This document shows positions 46,168 through 55,890 of a stretch of 64,000 nucleotides of DNA, piece after piece. The DNA lies in the NCBI RefSeq assembly GCF_021728395.1, contig NZ_JAKKCM010000016.1, positions 1 to 64,000 on the forward strand, written 5' to 3'. This DNA comes from Vibrio sp. J1-1 (GTDB lineage Bacteria; Pseudomonadota; Gammaproteobacteria; Enterobacterales; Vibrionaceae). A program made the translations under genes and the position numbers. The notes under the pieces are model-generated. The model saw nothing but the letters and a program-made list of their open reading frames with translations, was not told the DNA's origin and made no database searches. Within the stretch, counting starts at the first letter, position 1. Every line of letters starts with the position of its first letter.

Positions 46168-47328
46168 TTATTCGTTAATGGTTAGTTTCTTTACATCGCC
46201 GTTGCGAGTAGTAAGGACATAACCATCAGACAGCAATGTTGGACCAACAGCAAAACCACTGTCATCAATATATTGCTGCGCTACGAATTCACCGGTTGAG
46301 CGATCCATCCAATGCAGGTAACCCAATGTGTCACCTACAACCAGATAGTTGCCTATCACAATTGGAGCCGTCAGTTGACGGTGCTCTAGCAAGCTGTTTT
46401 CCCACAACTCAGTGCCACTTCGTGCATCAACGGCGAAAACATGATCTTTTTCAGTGATGACAAACAGACGGCTACCATCCGTTGCCATATCATTCGCCGA
46501 TGAGTAGTTACGCTTCCAAATCGGGTTAGCAGAGCGCAAGTCAACCGCAATTAGCTGACCATTAAAACCGATGGTGAAAAGAGTGCCACCAAGTACAATT
46601 GGCGACGCGTCAACGTCAACCAAACGGTCGATTTCCGTTGCACCTTTTGGCGTACCAACTGGTTGTTGCCAAATAAGCTGACCACGTTCAACAATCGCCG
46701 CTGCCAGTCGGCCATTTGCCGTACCCCAGAAAACACCGCCACCAATAGCCACTGGTGTGCTATCACCGCGTAAAGTCAGGTTAGGAACTTCAGTGCTCAA
46801 TGCCCAGCGTTGCTCACCAGTGCTTTCGTTGAGAGCAACAAGCATGCCTCGGCTGGTATTAATGATGATCAAACCAGAGTCAGCAACCGGCTTCGCCAGT
46901 ACTTCTCCGCCAACCTTAACACGCCAGTTTACTTCGCCAGTTTCTTGGGAAAGTGCAATGACATCACCGTTGTCAGAACCTATGTATAGGCTTCCGTAAG
47001 CAGCTGTGATACCTCCAGATAGACGAGCAACAACACTCTCTTCTAGATCAACTTCCCATAACGGCTTGCCGTTTTCTGGATTCAGCGCTTTGACAACACC
47101 GTCACGACTTGCAACAAATAGAGTACCGTTGGCATAAACTGGAGACAGTTTAGAGAAGTAATGACCGACGCCATCACCGACTGAGGTGCTCCACTCAGTA
47201 TGAGTCGTAAACTCACTATCGACTTGAGGTAGCGGCGCCATAACAATGGTATCTTCTTCGCTCGCACAACCCGCGAGGATTCCCATCGTTAACGCCCCTA
47301 ACAAGGCTTTTTTAAAGACTCTTTTCAT
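46168..47328 (-). CDS. bamB: Outer-membrane assembly lipoprotein BamB
   Basis: BamB is part of the BAM complex that inserts beta-barrel proteins in the outer membrane. The 386-residue precursor has a lipoprotein signal ending in the lipobox LAGC (Cys21). The rest is an eight-bladed PQQ-like beta-propeller with repeated blade motifs (LNPENGKPLWEVDLEE, LSQETGEVNWRVKVGG, LNESTGEQRWALST, VDARSGTELWENSL). It is 12 bases downstream of yfgM. Confidence 0.96.
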   Translation of the reverse strand: MKRVFKKALLGALTMGILAGCASEEDTIVMAPLPQVDSEFTTHTEWSTSVGDGVGHYFSKLSPVYANGTLFVASRDGVVKALNPENGKPLWEVDLEESVVARLSGGITAAYGSLYIGSDNGDVIALSQETGEVNWRVKVGGEVLAKPVADSGLIIINTSRGMLVALNESTGEQRWALSTEVPNLTLRGDSTPVAIGGGVFWGTANGRLAAAIVERGQLIWQQPVGTPKGATEIDRLVDVDASPIVLGGTLFTIGFNGQLIAVDLRSANPIWKRNYSSANDMATDGSRLFVITEKDHVFAVDARSGTELWENSLLEHRQLTAPIVIGNYLVVGDTLGYLHWMDRSTGEFVAQQYIDDSGFAVGPTLLSDGYVLTTRNGDVKKLTINE

Positions 47329-47340
47329 CCAATGCGGTCC

Positions 47341-47955
47341 TTACTTCGCCAGATCGTCCAATTTCATTTGTAGCGTTGGGCTTACATCCGTCGCCTGCTG
47401 TGCTTCGGTGTAAGCAGCATACGCGGCATCTTTGTCGCCTTGACGAAGAGCGATATCACCACGAAGCTCCGCGATACGACCATTCCATGCGGCATCGGTT
47501 ACTTTGCTTAGTTCAGACGTTGCTGCATCAAAGTTACCCAGTTCCGCTTCAATACGAGCGATGCGGTAACTGATAAGTGGTGACAATGCTGCATCTTTAG
47601 TGCTGCTTTGAGCCCATTTTAGTTGCTCAAGTGCAGCAGAAAGATCTTGTGCTTCCACTTGTGATTTCGCGAGTTGCAGAGCGGCTAATACTGAATATTC
47701 TTTTACTTTGCTTGAATCGATGAAAGCTTGAACTTCAGTCTGTGCATCAACACCTTTTTCCTGTAATGCATTAATCGCTGTCGTGTAGTTCTGTGAAGCT
47801 GCTTCACTCGCCTGAATCACTGAATCCTGGTAGTAACGCCAACCAAATAAACCACCTAGACCAACAACTGCACCGATGATGACGGCTTTGCCGTTCTCTT
47901 TCCACCAGTCTTTAATTGCTTCAACTTGTTGTTCTTCAGTATCGTAAAGTTCCAC
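47341..47955 (-). CDS. yfgM: YfgM, periplasmic TPR ancillary protein of the Sec translocon
   Basis: The 204-residue protein is anchored by one N-terminal membrane segment about residues 24-42 (KAVIIGAVVGLGGLFGWRYY) after the cytoplasmic start MELYDTEEQQVEAIKDWW. A periplasmic TPR-like helical domain follows. In E. coli it associates with PpiD and SecYEG. It lies between hisS and bamB as in other gammaproteobacteria. Confidence 0.92.
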   Translation of the reverse strand: MELYDTEEQQVEAIKDWWKENGKAVIIGAVVGLGGLFGWRYYQDSVIQASEAASQNYTTAINALQEKGVDAQTEVQAFIDSSKVKEYSVLAALQLAKSQVEAQDLSAALEQLKWAQSSTKDAALSPLISYRIARIEAELGNFDAATSELSKVTDAAWNGRIAELRGDIALRQGDKDAAYAAYTEAQQATDVSPTLQMKLDDLAK

Positions 47956-48016
47956 TTCCTGTCCTCTTAAAACATGTAAATGGCAGCAAAGATGCCATTG
48001 TTCCCATCTCGTTTAA

Positions 48017-48037
48017 AGGCTCCACATTTGGGAGCCT
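48017..48037 (-). other. Hairpin in the hisS-yfgM gap
   Basis: AGGCTCC (48017-48023) and GGAGCCT (48031-48037) pair perfectly, and on the minus strand only TTTAAACG follows. It may be a weak terminator or processing site that lets some transcripts reach yfgM-bamB. Confidence 0.4.
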
Positions 48038-48079
48038 CAAAGAACGAACCAGGATAAAATTACTAGCTTACTAAAAGAC

Positions 48080-49348
48080 TTAAATCAGTGCTGCGATCTT
48101 TTCAGCAACTTCTGCTTGGTTGTAAGTGTGTTGCTCACCACCAGCCAAGTCTTTCAATACTACGGTGTTATCCGCAACTTCGTTCTCACCCAGAACCAAT
48201 GCTACAACAGCACCGACTTTATCTGCGCGTTTAAACTGTTTCTTGAAGTTACCGCCACCAAAGTGACTCATCACACGTACGCCAGGTACCTCTTCACGAA
48301 GCTGCTCGGCAAGTTTCATCCCTGCCATCATAGTACCTTCGCCCGCGGTCACAACGTATACGTCAACGCTACGACGTACTTCAGTTAACTCTAGCGTTTC
48401 CAGCATAAGTACTAGACGCTCAAGGCCCATAGCAAAACCAACTGCTGGTGTTGCTTTACCGCCTAGCTGTTCAACTAGACCGTCATAACGACCCCCACCA
48501 CATACTGTACCTTGTGCACCTAAGCTTTCAGTAATCCACTCGAAAACAGTACGGTTGTAGTAGTCCAGACCACGAACAAGACGTTCGTTAACTGTGTATT
48601 CGATGCCTGCAGCATCAAGAAGTTCACACAGACCTGCAAAATGTTGCTTAGATTCTTCGTCTAAGTGTTCAGAAAGACGAGGAGCGTCACCTAAAATAGC
48701 CTGAACATCAGGGTTTTTAGTGTCAAGAACACGCAGAGGGTTAGTGTGCATACGACGCTTACAGTCTTCATCCAAAACATCCATATGCTGTTCTAGGAAG
48801 GCAATCAGAGCTTCACGGTAGTTAGCACGCGCTTCTAGTGAACCAATTGAGTTTAGCTCAAGGCGAACGTGCTTATCGATACCCAGTTCACGCCATAGAC
48901 GCGCCGTCATCATGATAAGTTCTGCATCAACGTCAGGGCCATTTAAGCCAAATACTTCCACGCCACATTGGTGGAATTGACGGTAACGACCTTTTTGAGG
49001 ACGCTCGTGACGGAACATTGGGCCCATGTACCAAACGCGTTGTTCTTGGTTGTACAGTAGACCGTTTTCGATCCCTGCACGTACACAACCTGCAGTACCT
49101 TCCGGACGAAGCGTCAGGCTATCGCCGTTACGATCTTCAAACGTGTACATTTCTTTTTCAACGACGTCAGTCACTTCACCAATTGCGCGACTAAATAAAT
49201 GTGTCATCTCAACGATTGGCATGCGCATTTCGTTATAGCCGTATGCGCTAATTACACTTTTCACTGTGCTTTCTAACTTTTGCCACAGTGGTGATTGAGT
49301 TGGGAGGCAGTCGTTCATGCCTCGAATTGCTTGAATTGTTTTTGCCAC
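48080..49348 (-). CDS. hisS: Histidyl-tRNA synthetase
   Basis: This class II synthetase of 422 residues has motif 2 ([21 protein letters not shown]), the histidine-specific [12 protein letters not shown] near residue 260, the motif 3 region ([13 protein letters not shown]) near residue 310, and a C-terminal anticodon-binding domain. It lies 26 bases downstream of ispG. Confidence 0.97.
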   Translation of the reverse strand: MAKTIQAIRGMNDCLPTQSPLWQKLESTVKSVISAYGYNEMRMPIVEMTHLFSRAIGEVTDVVEKEMYTFEDRNGDSLTLRPEGTAGCVRAGIENGLLYNQEQRVWYMGPMFRHERPQKGRYRQFHQCGVEVFGLNGPDVDAELIMMTARLWRELGIDKHVRLELNSIGSLEARANYREALIAFLEQHMDVLDEDCKRRMHTNPLRVLDTKNPDVQAILGDAPRLSEHLDEESKQHFAGLCELLDAAGIEYTVNERLVRGLDYYNRTVFEWITESLGAQGTVCGGGRYDGLVEQLGGKATPAVGFAMGLERLVLMLETLELTEVRRSVDVYVVTAGEGTMMAGMKLAEQLREEVPGVRVMSHFGGGNFKKQFKRADKVGAVVALVLGENEVADNTVVLKDLAGGEQHTYNQAEVAEKIAALI

Positions 49349-49374
49349 AATACTTACCGTAATTCTCGTTGAGA

Positions 49375-50493
49375 TTAATCTTGTACTTTTACTTCGATGC
49401 GACTATTGCTGTCCATCATAGACGCTTTCGCACGAATCTTAGCTTCTAGCTGATCCACAAGGTCGTTGTTATCAAAGCGCTCTTTCTGGCGTTTACCATC
49501 TTCATAGAACGCACTCTTCTTGTTACTACCAGCCAAGCCTAAATGAGAAACTTCTGCTTCACCCGGACCATTGACTACACAACCGATAATCGATACATCC
49601 ATCGGGGTGATGATGTCTTCCAAACGCTCTTCAAGTGCATTGACGGTCCCGATAACATCAAATTCCTGACGAGAACAGCTTGGACACGCAATGAAGTTAA
49701 TTCCGCGTGAACGAATGCGTAGGGACTTCAGAATATCGAAACCAACTTTGATCTCTTCAACGGGATCTGCAGCAAGAGAGATACGCAAAGTATCACCGAT
49801 ACCTTCAGCCAGAAGCATGCCCAAGCCTACAGAAGACTTCACTGCACCAGCACGCGCTCCACCCGCTTCGGTAATACCCAAGTGTAGGGGCTGGTCAATT
49901 TTCTTCGCTAAAAGACGGTATGAATCTACCGCAAGGAAAACATCAGAGGCTTTCACGCTCACTTTGAATTGATCAAAGTTAAGGCGATCAAGGTGATCCA
50001 CATGACGCATTGCCGACTCAACCAACGCTTCTGGGGTTGGTTCACCGTACTTCAATTGCAGATCTTTTTCTAAAGAACCGCCGTTAACGCCAATACGGAT
50101 TGGAATGTTTTTGTCACGGGCACAGTCAACTACCGAGCGAATACGCTCCTCGTTGCCGATGTTGCCTGGGTTAATACGCAGACAGTCAACACCGTACTCT
50201 GCCACTTTAAGCGCAATACGATAATCAAAGTGAATATCGGCGACCAACGGAACAGAGACTTGCTGTTTGATCAGTTTAAAGGCTTCAGCAGCATCCATCG
50301 TAGGTACAGAAACACGTACGATGTCTGCGCCCACTTTTTCTAGTGCTCGGATTTGTGCGACTGTCGCTTCTACGTCAGTCGTGCGAGTGTTGGTCATTGA
50401 CTGTACAGCAATTGGCGCACCATCACCAATTGGCACATCACCCACATAAATACGCGTCGATTTACGACGTATAATTGGAGATTCGTGTTGCAT
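49375..50493 (-). CDS. ispG: 4-hydroxy-3-methylbut-2-enyl diphosphate synthase (IspG/GcpE)
   Basis: This 4Fe-4S enzyme of the MEP isoprenoid pathway has 372 residues. The TIM-barrel half starts [20 protein letters not shown]. The cluster ligands lie in [11 protein letters not shown] near residue 270 and [15 protein letters not shown] near residue 305. It lies 6 bases downstream of rodZ. Confidence 0.97.
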   Translation of the reverse strand: MQHESPIIRRKSTRIYVGDVPIGDGAPIAVQSMTNTRTTDVEATVAQIRALEKVGADIVRVSVPTMDAAEAFKLIKQQVSVPLVADIHFDYRIALKVAEYGVDCLRINPGNIGNEERIRSVVDCARDKNIPIRIGVNGGSLEKDLQLKYGEPTPEALVESAMRHVDHLDRLNFDQFKVSVKASDVFLAVDSYRLLAKKIDQPLHLGITEAGGARAGAVKSSVGLGMLLAEGIGDTLRISLAADPVEEIKVGFDILKSLRIRSRGINFIACPSCSRQEFDVIGTVNALEERLEDIITPMDVSIIGCVVNGPGEAEVSHLGLAGSNKKSAFYEDGKRQKERFDNNDLVDQLEAKIRAKASMMDSNSRIEVKVQD

Positions 50494-50499
50494 AATTTT

Positions 50500-51456
50500 T
50501 TATAACGGTAAAGTGAATCTAGCGACTTTGCCTGAAGTATACCCAGAAAGGTCGACAGGTTCACTCGCAAATGTCATTGTAACCCCTTCCGGCGCGCCCA
50601 ATATCACTTTAAATGGTGCTTTTCCGGTAAGTTCTACATCCTGGCCTGGTTTATGGGTGCCACTTACCAACGTTTTGCCGTTAGTATCTTTCACCTGAAT
50701 CCAGCAATCTGCTTTGAATGTCATAGTGAGAAGGGTCATCCCTTCCGGCACGGTGATCGCTGGCTCTTCAACAACCGAAGCTTCTTCAATCACTGGAACC
50801 GGCTCTGCGACGTCTGTGTTTGCTAGCTCTTCACTAATCGTTGCGAGTGCCTCTGTTGATTCTACAGTGCTTAGCGCTTCGTCTGGTGCTACAGACTGCT
50901 CTGTTGAAGCGGTTATATCTACTGGCTCGCTTGCGATTAACTCGTCGGCACTCATTTGGTCAATATCAGCTAACTCTTTTGCGCTCGGTACTGGCGCTTC
51001 AACACTGGAATCTGTCACAACCTGAGTCAGACTATTATCCTGTTGGTTTTGCCACCACCAGGCAGCAGAGATCCCGGTAATCACTATCGCGATAACCCAG
51101 GTCAGAAACATAATACGGCTGTTGTGCTTTTCATGCTTTGTTTTGCGAGAAAAGCTCTGCATTTCGATTTCTTGATCTTTCGGTTGGATATCGGTGGTTT
51201 GCTCTAATGCCGTTAACACCACTTTTTCATCAAGACCAACCACTTTGGCATACGAGCGCAAGTAACCACGAGTAAACGTCGCCACTTGTTGGGATTCAAA
51301 TCGATTATTCTCAATATCTTCAATAACAGAAACGCGAAGTCTCAGGCGATCAGCAACTTGCTTTTGTGTCATTCCTAAAGATTCGCGTTTGTTTTTCAAT
51401 AGTGTGCCCGCTTCAATAGAAAGCGGTACTTCATTCGTGTTTTCGTGTTCTGTCAT
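50500..51456 (-). CDS. rodZ: Cell-shape protein RodZ
   Basis: RodZ is a membrane protein that links MreB to the cell-wall elongation machinery. Its 318 residues comprise a cytoplasmic helix-turn-helix domain about 16-85 (LLKNKRESLGMTQKQVADRL), a basic stretch, one membrane segment about 115-135 (IMFLTWVIAIVITGISAAWWW without its ends), an acidic Ser/Thr/Glu-rich linker, and a C-terminal beta domain (DUF4115) from about residue 235. Confidence 0.94.
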   Translation of the reverse strand: MTEHENTNEVPLSIEAGTLLKNKRESLGMTQKQVADRLRLRVSVIEDIENNRFESQQVATFTRGYLRSYAKVVGLDEKVVLTALEQTTDIQPKDQEIEMQSFSRKTKHEKHNSRIMFLTWVIAIVITGISAAWWWQNQQDNSLTQVVTDSSVEAPVPSAKELADIDQMSADELIASEPVDITASTEQSVAPDEALSTVESTEALATISEELANTDVAEPVPVIEEASVVEEPAITVPEGMTLLTMTFKADCWIQVKDTNGKTLVSGTHKPGQDVELTGKAPFKVILGAPEGVTMTFASEPVDLSGYTSGKVARFTLPL

Positions 51457-51924
51457 AATGATGGTTTTTAGTCTGTTTTAGTGGCTAACACGGTTATTGA
51501 TTTTCGTTGTTTTTCTTAAGACCCACTTAAAGAAAGCTAGGCTAATCGTGTTAACCAAAGTAATAATTTTAAGAAATTCTCTGAGCTTTGAAGGTGAATA
51601 CTCGTCTCGCAGATATCAGCGAAACGTATGAGAGAACAAGCTGAGATTTCCCGATGCTGTCATAAATGTTATACAACATGATAAGACAATGTATAACAAA
51701 GACAAAAACTCTTTCCACTCAAACTAACAGATTGCTCAAGCTTTTGTCCAAACTTTGACACTGTAATTGGAAATTATACGCAATTCCACTCTAAGCTCAG
51801 GGTTATGATGCGAAACAACCTTCATTAACCGCCTCAGCATCGTGATTTTTACGTCGCCAATACAGGTGATAAAATATGCATCACCTGACATGACAGCCAT
51901 TTGCTTATAGCAATCTCTCTAAAC
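51457..51924. other. Gene-free gap upstream of rodZ
   Basis: With the terminator that follows, about 515 bases separate rodZ from rlmN and hold no open frame of note. Many gammaproteobacteria have pilW/pilF at this place; I believe Vibrio encodes that protein elsewhere, but I cannot verify it here. The region must contain the rodZ-ispG-hisS promoter and holds a long-armed inverted repeat at 51667-51698. Confidence 0.45.
51667..51698. repeat. Inverted repeat TGTTATACA-N14-TGTATAACA
   Basis: Two perfect 9-bp arms (51667-51675 and 51690-51698) are separated by 14 bases, with centres about two helical turns apart. It lies about 210 bases upstream of rodZ. It could be an operator for a dimeric regulator. 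As an RNA hairpin it would be weak because the arms are AT-rich. Confidence 0.4.
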
Positions 51925-51957
51925 AAAATAGCCAGAGCAAGAGGCTCTGGCTATTTT
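51925..51957 (-). terminator. Terminator after rlmN
   Basis: AAAATAGCCAGAGC (51925-51938) and GCTCTGGCTATTTT (51944-51957) form a perfect 14-bp stem; on the minus strand TTTTGTTT follows. Confidence 0.88.
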
Positions 51958-51971
51958 AAAATTCACACAGC

Positions 51972-53099
51972 TTATACAGCTTTGACTTCAATTGTATCCG
52001 CGCCACGTGCCGCTTTTAACGCAGCGGTACGCTTGGTGCGGTCAATAACATCACCAACAAGCTGACCACATGCCGCATCGATATCGTCACCACGAGTCTT
52101 ACGAATAGTAACTGTATGCTCATACTGCATCAGAGTCTTTTGGAAGCGGTCAATACGAGAGTTGCTTGGCTTCTTATACGGTGAACCTGGGTACGGGTTA
52201 AACGGAATCAAGTTGATCTTACATGGCGTGTCTTTCATCAGTTCAGCTAGCTCACGCGCGTGGTCCATGTCGTCATTGACATGATCAAGCAACACGTATT
52301 CTACCGTCACTTTGCCACGGTTCGCGTTAGATGAAGCAATGTAACGACGCACAGATGCTAAGAAATCTTGAATATCCCAACGATCGTTGATTGGCATAAT
52401 TTCACTGCGCAACTTATCGTTCGGTGCATGAAGAGAGATTGCCAATGCAACATCAATTTTACCTGTCATCTGATCAAGACCAGACACAACACCCGAAGTT
52501 GATACCGTCACACGGCGCTTAGATAAACCAAAGCCTAAGTCATCCAGCATGATCTCCAACGCAGGGATTAGGTTCTTCATGTTCAGAAGAGGCTCGCCCA
52601 TGCCCATCATTACCACGTTGGTAATTGGGCGACGTCCAGTTTCCTTCTCAAGGCCGACTTCACGCGCAGCACGCCACACCTGACCAATGATTTCAGACAC
52701 TTTAAGGTTACGGTTAAAGCCTTGTTGAGCCGTTGAACAGAACTTACATTCTAGTGCACAACCAACCTGAGAAGACACACACAATGTTGCGCGATCGTCT
52801 TCAGGGATGTAAACCGTTTCTACGTCCTGATCGCCAACCTTCATAGCCCATTTAATCGTGCCATCAGAAGAGTGTTGCGCTTCAGCTACAGTTGGTGCTT
52901 TGATTTCACACTTGTGCTGCAGTTTTTCACGTAGTTTCTTGTTGATGTTCGTCATGTTGTCGAAGTCATCAACACCGAAATGGTAGATCCACTTCATAAC
53001 CTGATCAGCACGAAACGCTTTCTCGCCTAGTTCTTCCGCGAAAAATTGACGCATGCCTTTGCGATCAAAGTCGAGTAGATTAATTTTTTCAGTAGTCAT
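51972..53099 (-). CDS. rlmN: 23S rRNA / tRNA adenine-C2 methyltransferase RlmN
   Basis: This radical-SAM enzyme methylates A2503 of 23S rRNA and A37 of certain tRNAs. It has 375 residues from the ATG at 53097-53099, preceded by GAGAGG; the frame is open eight codons further. The 4Fe-4S motif is [17 protein letters not shown] (CxxxCxxC) near residue 120. The SAM region GMGEPLLN and the catalytic C-terminal Cys in [10 protein letters not shown] are present. Confidence 0.95.
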   Translation of the reverse strand: MTTEKINLLDFDRKGMRQFFAEELGEKAFRADQVMKWIYHFGVDDFDNMTNINKKLREKLQHKCEIKAPTVAEAQHSSDGTIKWAMKVGDQDVETVYIPEDDRATLCVSSQVGCALECKFCSTAQQGFNRNLKVSEIIGQVWRAAREVGLEKETGRRPITNVVMMGMGEPLLNMKNLIPALEIMLDDLGFGLSKRRVTVSTSGVVSGLDQMTGKIDVALAISLHAPNDKLRSEIMPINDRWDIQDFLASVRRYIASSNANRGKVTVEYVLLDHVNDDMDHARELAELMKDTPCKINLIPFNPYPGSPYKKPSNSRIDRFQKTLMQYEHTVTIRKTRGDDIDAACGQLVGDVIDRTKRTAALKAARGADTIEVKAV

Positions 53100-53259
53100 G
53101 TTGCCTCTCAATGACTGAAACAAGAATAAGGGCGCGAATTGTACAGCCTTTATGCAGCTACAACAAGGGGTCTAAAACCCTGACTTTGCTAAGGCATTAA
53201 AATCACTCTGATTAAATTTTAGACAACCCTCTCATGACGGTAGACCGGCTTTGACAAAC

Positions 53260-53287
53260 TAAAAAGCCTCGGACTTTTCCGAGGCTT
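53260..53287 (-). terminator. Terminator after ndk
   Basis: AAGCCTCGGA (53264-53273) and TCCGAGGCTT (53278-53287) pair perfectly around CTTT; on the minus strand TTTTTAG follows. Confidence 0.88.
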
Positions 53288-53318
53288 ACTATCGTTACGA
53301 GCACATGTTAATTCAAGA

Positions 53319-53744
53319 TTAACGCGGGCAGATCTCTGACTCAGGGAAGAAGAACTCAATCTCACGAGCCGCTGACTCTGGGCTATCAGAGCCATGTACT
53401 GAATTGTGGCGCATGCTTAGTGCGTAATCACAACGAAGTGTACCTGCTGCCGCTTCTTCTGGGTTGGTTTTCCCCATCAGTTCACGGTAACGTGCAATCG
53501 CATTCTCGCCTTCTAGGACCTGAACCATAATAGGACCAGAGGTCATAAACTCTTTTAGAGGAGGGAAAAACTCTTTGCCTTCGTGTTCTGCGTAAAAACC
53601 GCTCGCCTGCTCTTCAGTCAGGTGAACCATTTTTGCCGCCACAATACGCAGACCTGCTTTTTCAATGCGATTGTAGATTTCACCGATTAGATTTCGTTCC
53701 ACAGCATCAGGCTTAACAATTGAAAACGTTCTTTCTAGAGCCAT
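53319..53744 (-). CDS. ndk: Nucleoside diphosphate kinase
   Basis: The 141-residue enzyme moves phosphate between nucleoside di- and triphosphates through a phosphohistidine. The start [18 protein letters not shown] and the active-site His in [14 protein letters not shown] near residue 115 are intact. It stands alone between pepB and rlmN, with its own terminator. Confidence 0.97.
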   Translation of the reverse strand: MALERTFSIVKPDAVERNLIGEIYNRIEKAGLRIVAAKMVHLTEEQASGFYAEHEGKEFFPPLKEFMTSGPIMVQVLEGENAIARYRELMGKTNPEEAAAGTLRCDYALSMRHNSVHGSDSPESAAREIEFFFPESEICPR

Positions 53745-53831
53745 AAAGTTTCCTTTTTGTACTTGTAATAATAGTTTTATATCAAAGTGACTGATTAATG
53801 CGGCATCAGGAAGCCAAATGCCGCACTTTAA

Positions 53832-55130
53832 TTACTTGTCGGCTTGCTCGTTAAGAAAGCGAGCAAGAGTGCGAACCCCCATACCAGTTGCACCTGCAGC
53901 CCATTTTTCAGAAGCTGATTTGCGGTACGTACCCGCACAGTCAAAGTGTAACCAGCCTTTCTTGTAATCTTCAACAAAGTAAGACAAGAATGCAGCGGCT
54001 GTACTTGCGCCTGGAGAGTAATCACCGGAGCTAATGTTTGATAGATCCGCAAAGTTTGATGGCAACATGCCACGGTGGAAATCAGCAAGAGGCAGTGGCC
54101 ATAAGCCTTCTTTCTCTTGGTTTGCCGCTGTCAGAGCTTGATGAGAAAGCTCATCATCGAAACTCATTAGCGCGTGGTAATCGTTGCCCAGTGCGTTTTT
54201 CGCTGCGCCAGTCAATGTTGCACAGTCAATAATAAGCTCAGGCTTCTGTTCACTGGCGTAGATTAGACCGTCAGCCAACACCAAACGACCTTCGGCATCA
54301 GTATTCATGATCTCAACGGTTTTACCGTTTTTGTAGGTAATGATGTCACCCAGTTTAAGCGCACGACCTGACACCATGTTTTCCGCACAGCAAAGGATCA
54401 GTTTGACACGTTTATTCAAACCACGCTGAATAGCTAAGCCCAAACCGCCAGTGATCGTACCGGAGCCACCCATGTCCGCTTTCATTGCGCTCATAAATGC
54501 AGAAGGCTTTAGGCTATAGCCGCCTGAATCAAAAGTAATGCCTTTACCGACCAAACACGCGAATACAGGTGCATTCTCATCACCGGTTGGGTTGTAGTCC
54601 AATTGCAGCATTGCTGATGTGCGCTCGGAGCCACGACCGACAGCGTAGATACCCTCCCAGCCTTCCGACAGCAGATCTTTATCTTTAACAATACGTGCGG
54701 TTACTGTGCCTTCAGGTGCAACAGATTTGATGAATTCCGCTGCCATCGTTGCAAGTTGACGAGGCGCAACCTCTTCTGCCGTTTTGTTGATGATATCGCG
54801 TGTGAAGTTGGTAGCGGTAATACGCGCCTGAAGCTCAGATTGATCTTCTTCTGATAGAGCAACCCACTCAAGAGAACCGTGTTTTTTCGGGTTACGGTAG
54901 CCTTGATGGAAAGCCCAGATACTCTCTAGATCCCAATTGTCACCAGAAAGTAGTATGGAATGAATTCCCTGGCCATCTAGCTGACGAGCTGCGCGCTGAA
55001 TTGCACCAAGATCATGACCTTCACCCAAGTGTATGGTTGCTCCAGCCTCGGCAAATGAGAGCAGGGCCTTTTCACCCCAATGTGGGGCTGCAGAATCTTG
55101 GCTTAAAAATACAGACATCTGTGTAGACAT
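53832..55130 (-). CDS. pepB: Aminopeptidase PepB (M17 leucyl aminopeptidase family)
   Basis: The 432-residue manganese/zinc peptidase contains the M17 signature [17 protein letters not shown] near residue 280, the metal-binding [16 protein letters not shown] near residue 195, and [13 protein letters not shown]. Its size and its position downstream of the isc operon match E. coli PepB rather than PepA. Confidence 0.93.
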   Translation of the reverse strand: MSTQMSVFLSQDSAAPHWGEKALLSFAEAGATIHLGEGHDLGAIQRAARQLDGQGIHSILLSGDNWDLESIWAFHQGYRNPKKHGSLEWVALSEEDQSELQARITATNFTRDIINKTAEEVAPRQLATMAAEFIKSVAPEGTVTARIVKDKDLLSEGWEGIYAVGRGSERTSAMLQLDYNPTGDENAPVFACLVGKGITFDSGGYSLKPSAFMSAMKADMGGSGTITGGLGLAIQRGLNKRVKLILCCAENMVSGRALKLGDIITYKNGKTVEIMNTDAEGRLVLADGLIYASEQKPELIIDCATLTGAAKNALGNDYHALMSFDDELSHQALTAANQEKEGLWPLPLADFHRGMLPSNFADLSNISSGDYSPGASTAAAFLSYFVEDYKKGWLHFDCAGTYRKSASEKWAAGATGMGVRTLARFLNEQADK

Positions 55131-55225
55131 GGTTTCTCCTTGTCTTATAACGGCGTTGCCTACGCCGCTTATTTTTAGTAACTCACGGATGTTAGCATTA
55201 TGTAGGGCAAAAATGTCAAAATGAT

Positions 55226-55256
55226 AAAAAAACGGACCTAACGGTCCGCTTTTTTT
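55226..55256. terminator. Terminator after iscX
   Basis: CGGACC (55233-55238) and GGTCCG (55243-55248) pair around TAAC, flanked by an A-run on the left and a T-run on the right, so it can work on both strands. It marks the end of the isc operon. Confidence 0.85.
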
Positions 55257-55301
55257 AGTAAAAATTGTTAACTCGGCTGCGTTTTACCGCCGAATTGAGC
55301 A

Positions 55302-55496
55302 TTAGTCCGCTTCATCCATCCAGCACATAATAACGGCTTCGAGGATTTTTTCGTTGCAATGGTTTGGGTCATCCTCAAACTCATCCAACTCCATGATCCA
55401 TTGATGAAGATCGGTAAAACGTACGGTTTGTGGATCAACATCTGGAAACTTGTCACAAAGCTCAATCGCGATATCGCGAGAATCTGTCCATTTCAT
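55302..55496 (-). CDS. iscX: IscX, acidic iron-sulfur assembly protein
   Basis: The 64-residue acidic protein starts at the second ATG (55494-55496, [16 protein letters not shown]), which is eight bases from AAGGA. The conserved ends [15 protein letters not shown] and [12 protein letters not shown] are clear. IscX binds IscS and iron and tunes cluster assembly. It is the last gene of the isc operon. Confidence 0.94.
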   Translation of the reverse strand: MKWTDSRDIAIELCDKFPDVDPQTVRFTDLHQWIMELDEFEDDPNHCNEKILEAVIMCWMDEAD

Positions 55497-55538
55497 GCTC
55501 ATTTTCCTTTTTCTTTCCCTTGTACTTGGGGGATAGTT

Positions 55539-55877
55539 TTAGTGATCTTCTGACGCGTGGTTTAGCGTGTATTTCGGAATCTCAACAACCAAATCTTCAT
55601 CCGCGATTCTCGCCTGACAACCAAGGCGAGACTCAGGCTCAAGACCCCATGCTTTATCTAGCATGTCATCTTCTAGCTCCTCGCTCTCTTCAAGAGAATC
55701 AAAACCTTCACGAATGATCACGTGGCAAGTGGTACAAGCACAGGATTTTTCACATGCGTGTTCAATACCGATACCATTCTTCAACGCTACGTCCAGAACA
55801 GTTTCACCAGTATCAGCTTCCAGCACGGCGCCTTCTGGGCACAAATCTTCGTGTGGTAATACAATAATCTTAGGCAT
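55539..55877 (-). CDS. fdx: ISC-type 2Fe-2S ferredoxin
   Basis: The 112-residue adrenodoxin-type ferredoxin gives electrons to cluster assembly. Ligand cysteines are in HACEKSCACTTCHVIIREGF near residues 42-51 and in RLGCQARIA near residue 87. It lies 13 bases downstream of hscA. Confidence 0.96.
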   Translation of the reverse strand: MPKIIVLPHEDLCPEGAVLEADTGETVLDVALKNGIGIEHACEKSCACTTCHVIIREGFDSLEESEELEDDMLDKAWGLEPESRLGCQARIADEDLVVEIPKYTLNHASEDH

Positions 55878-55890
55878 AACTACTTATCTC

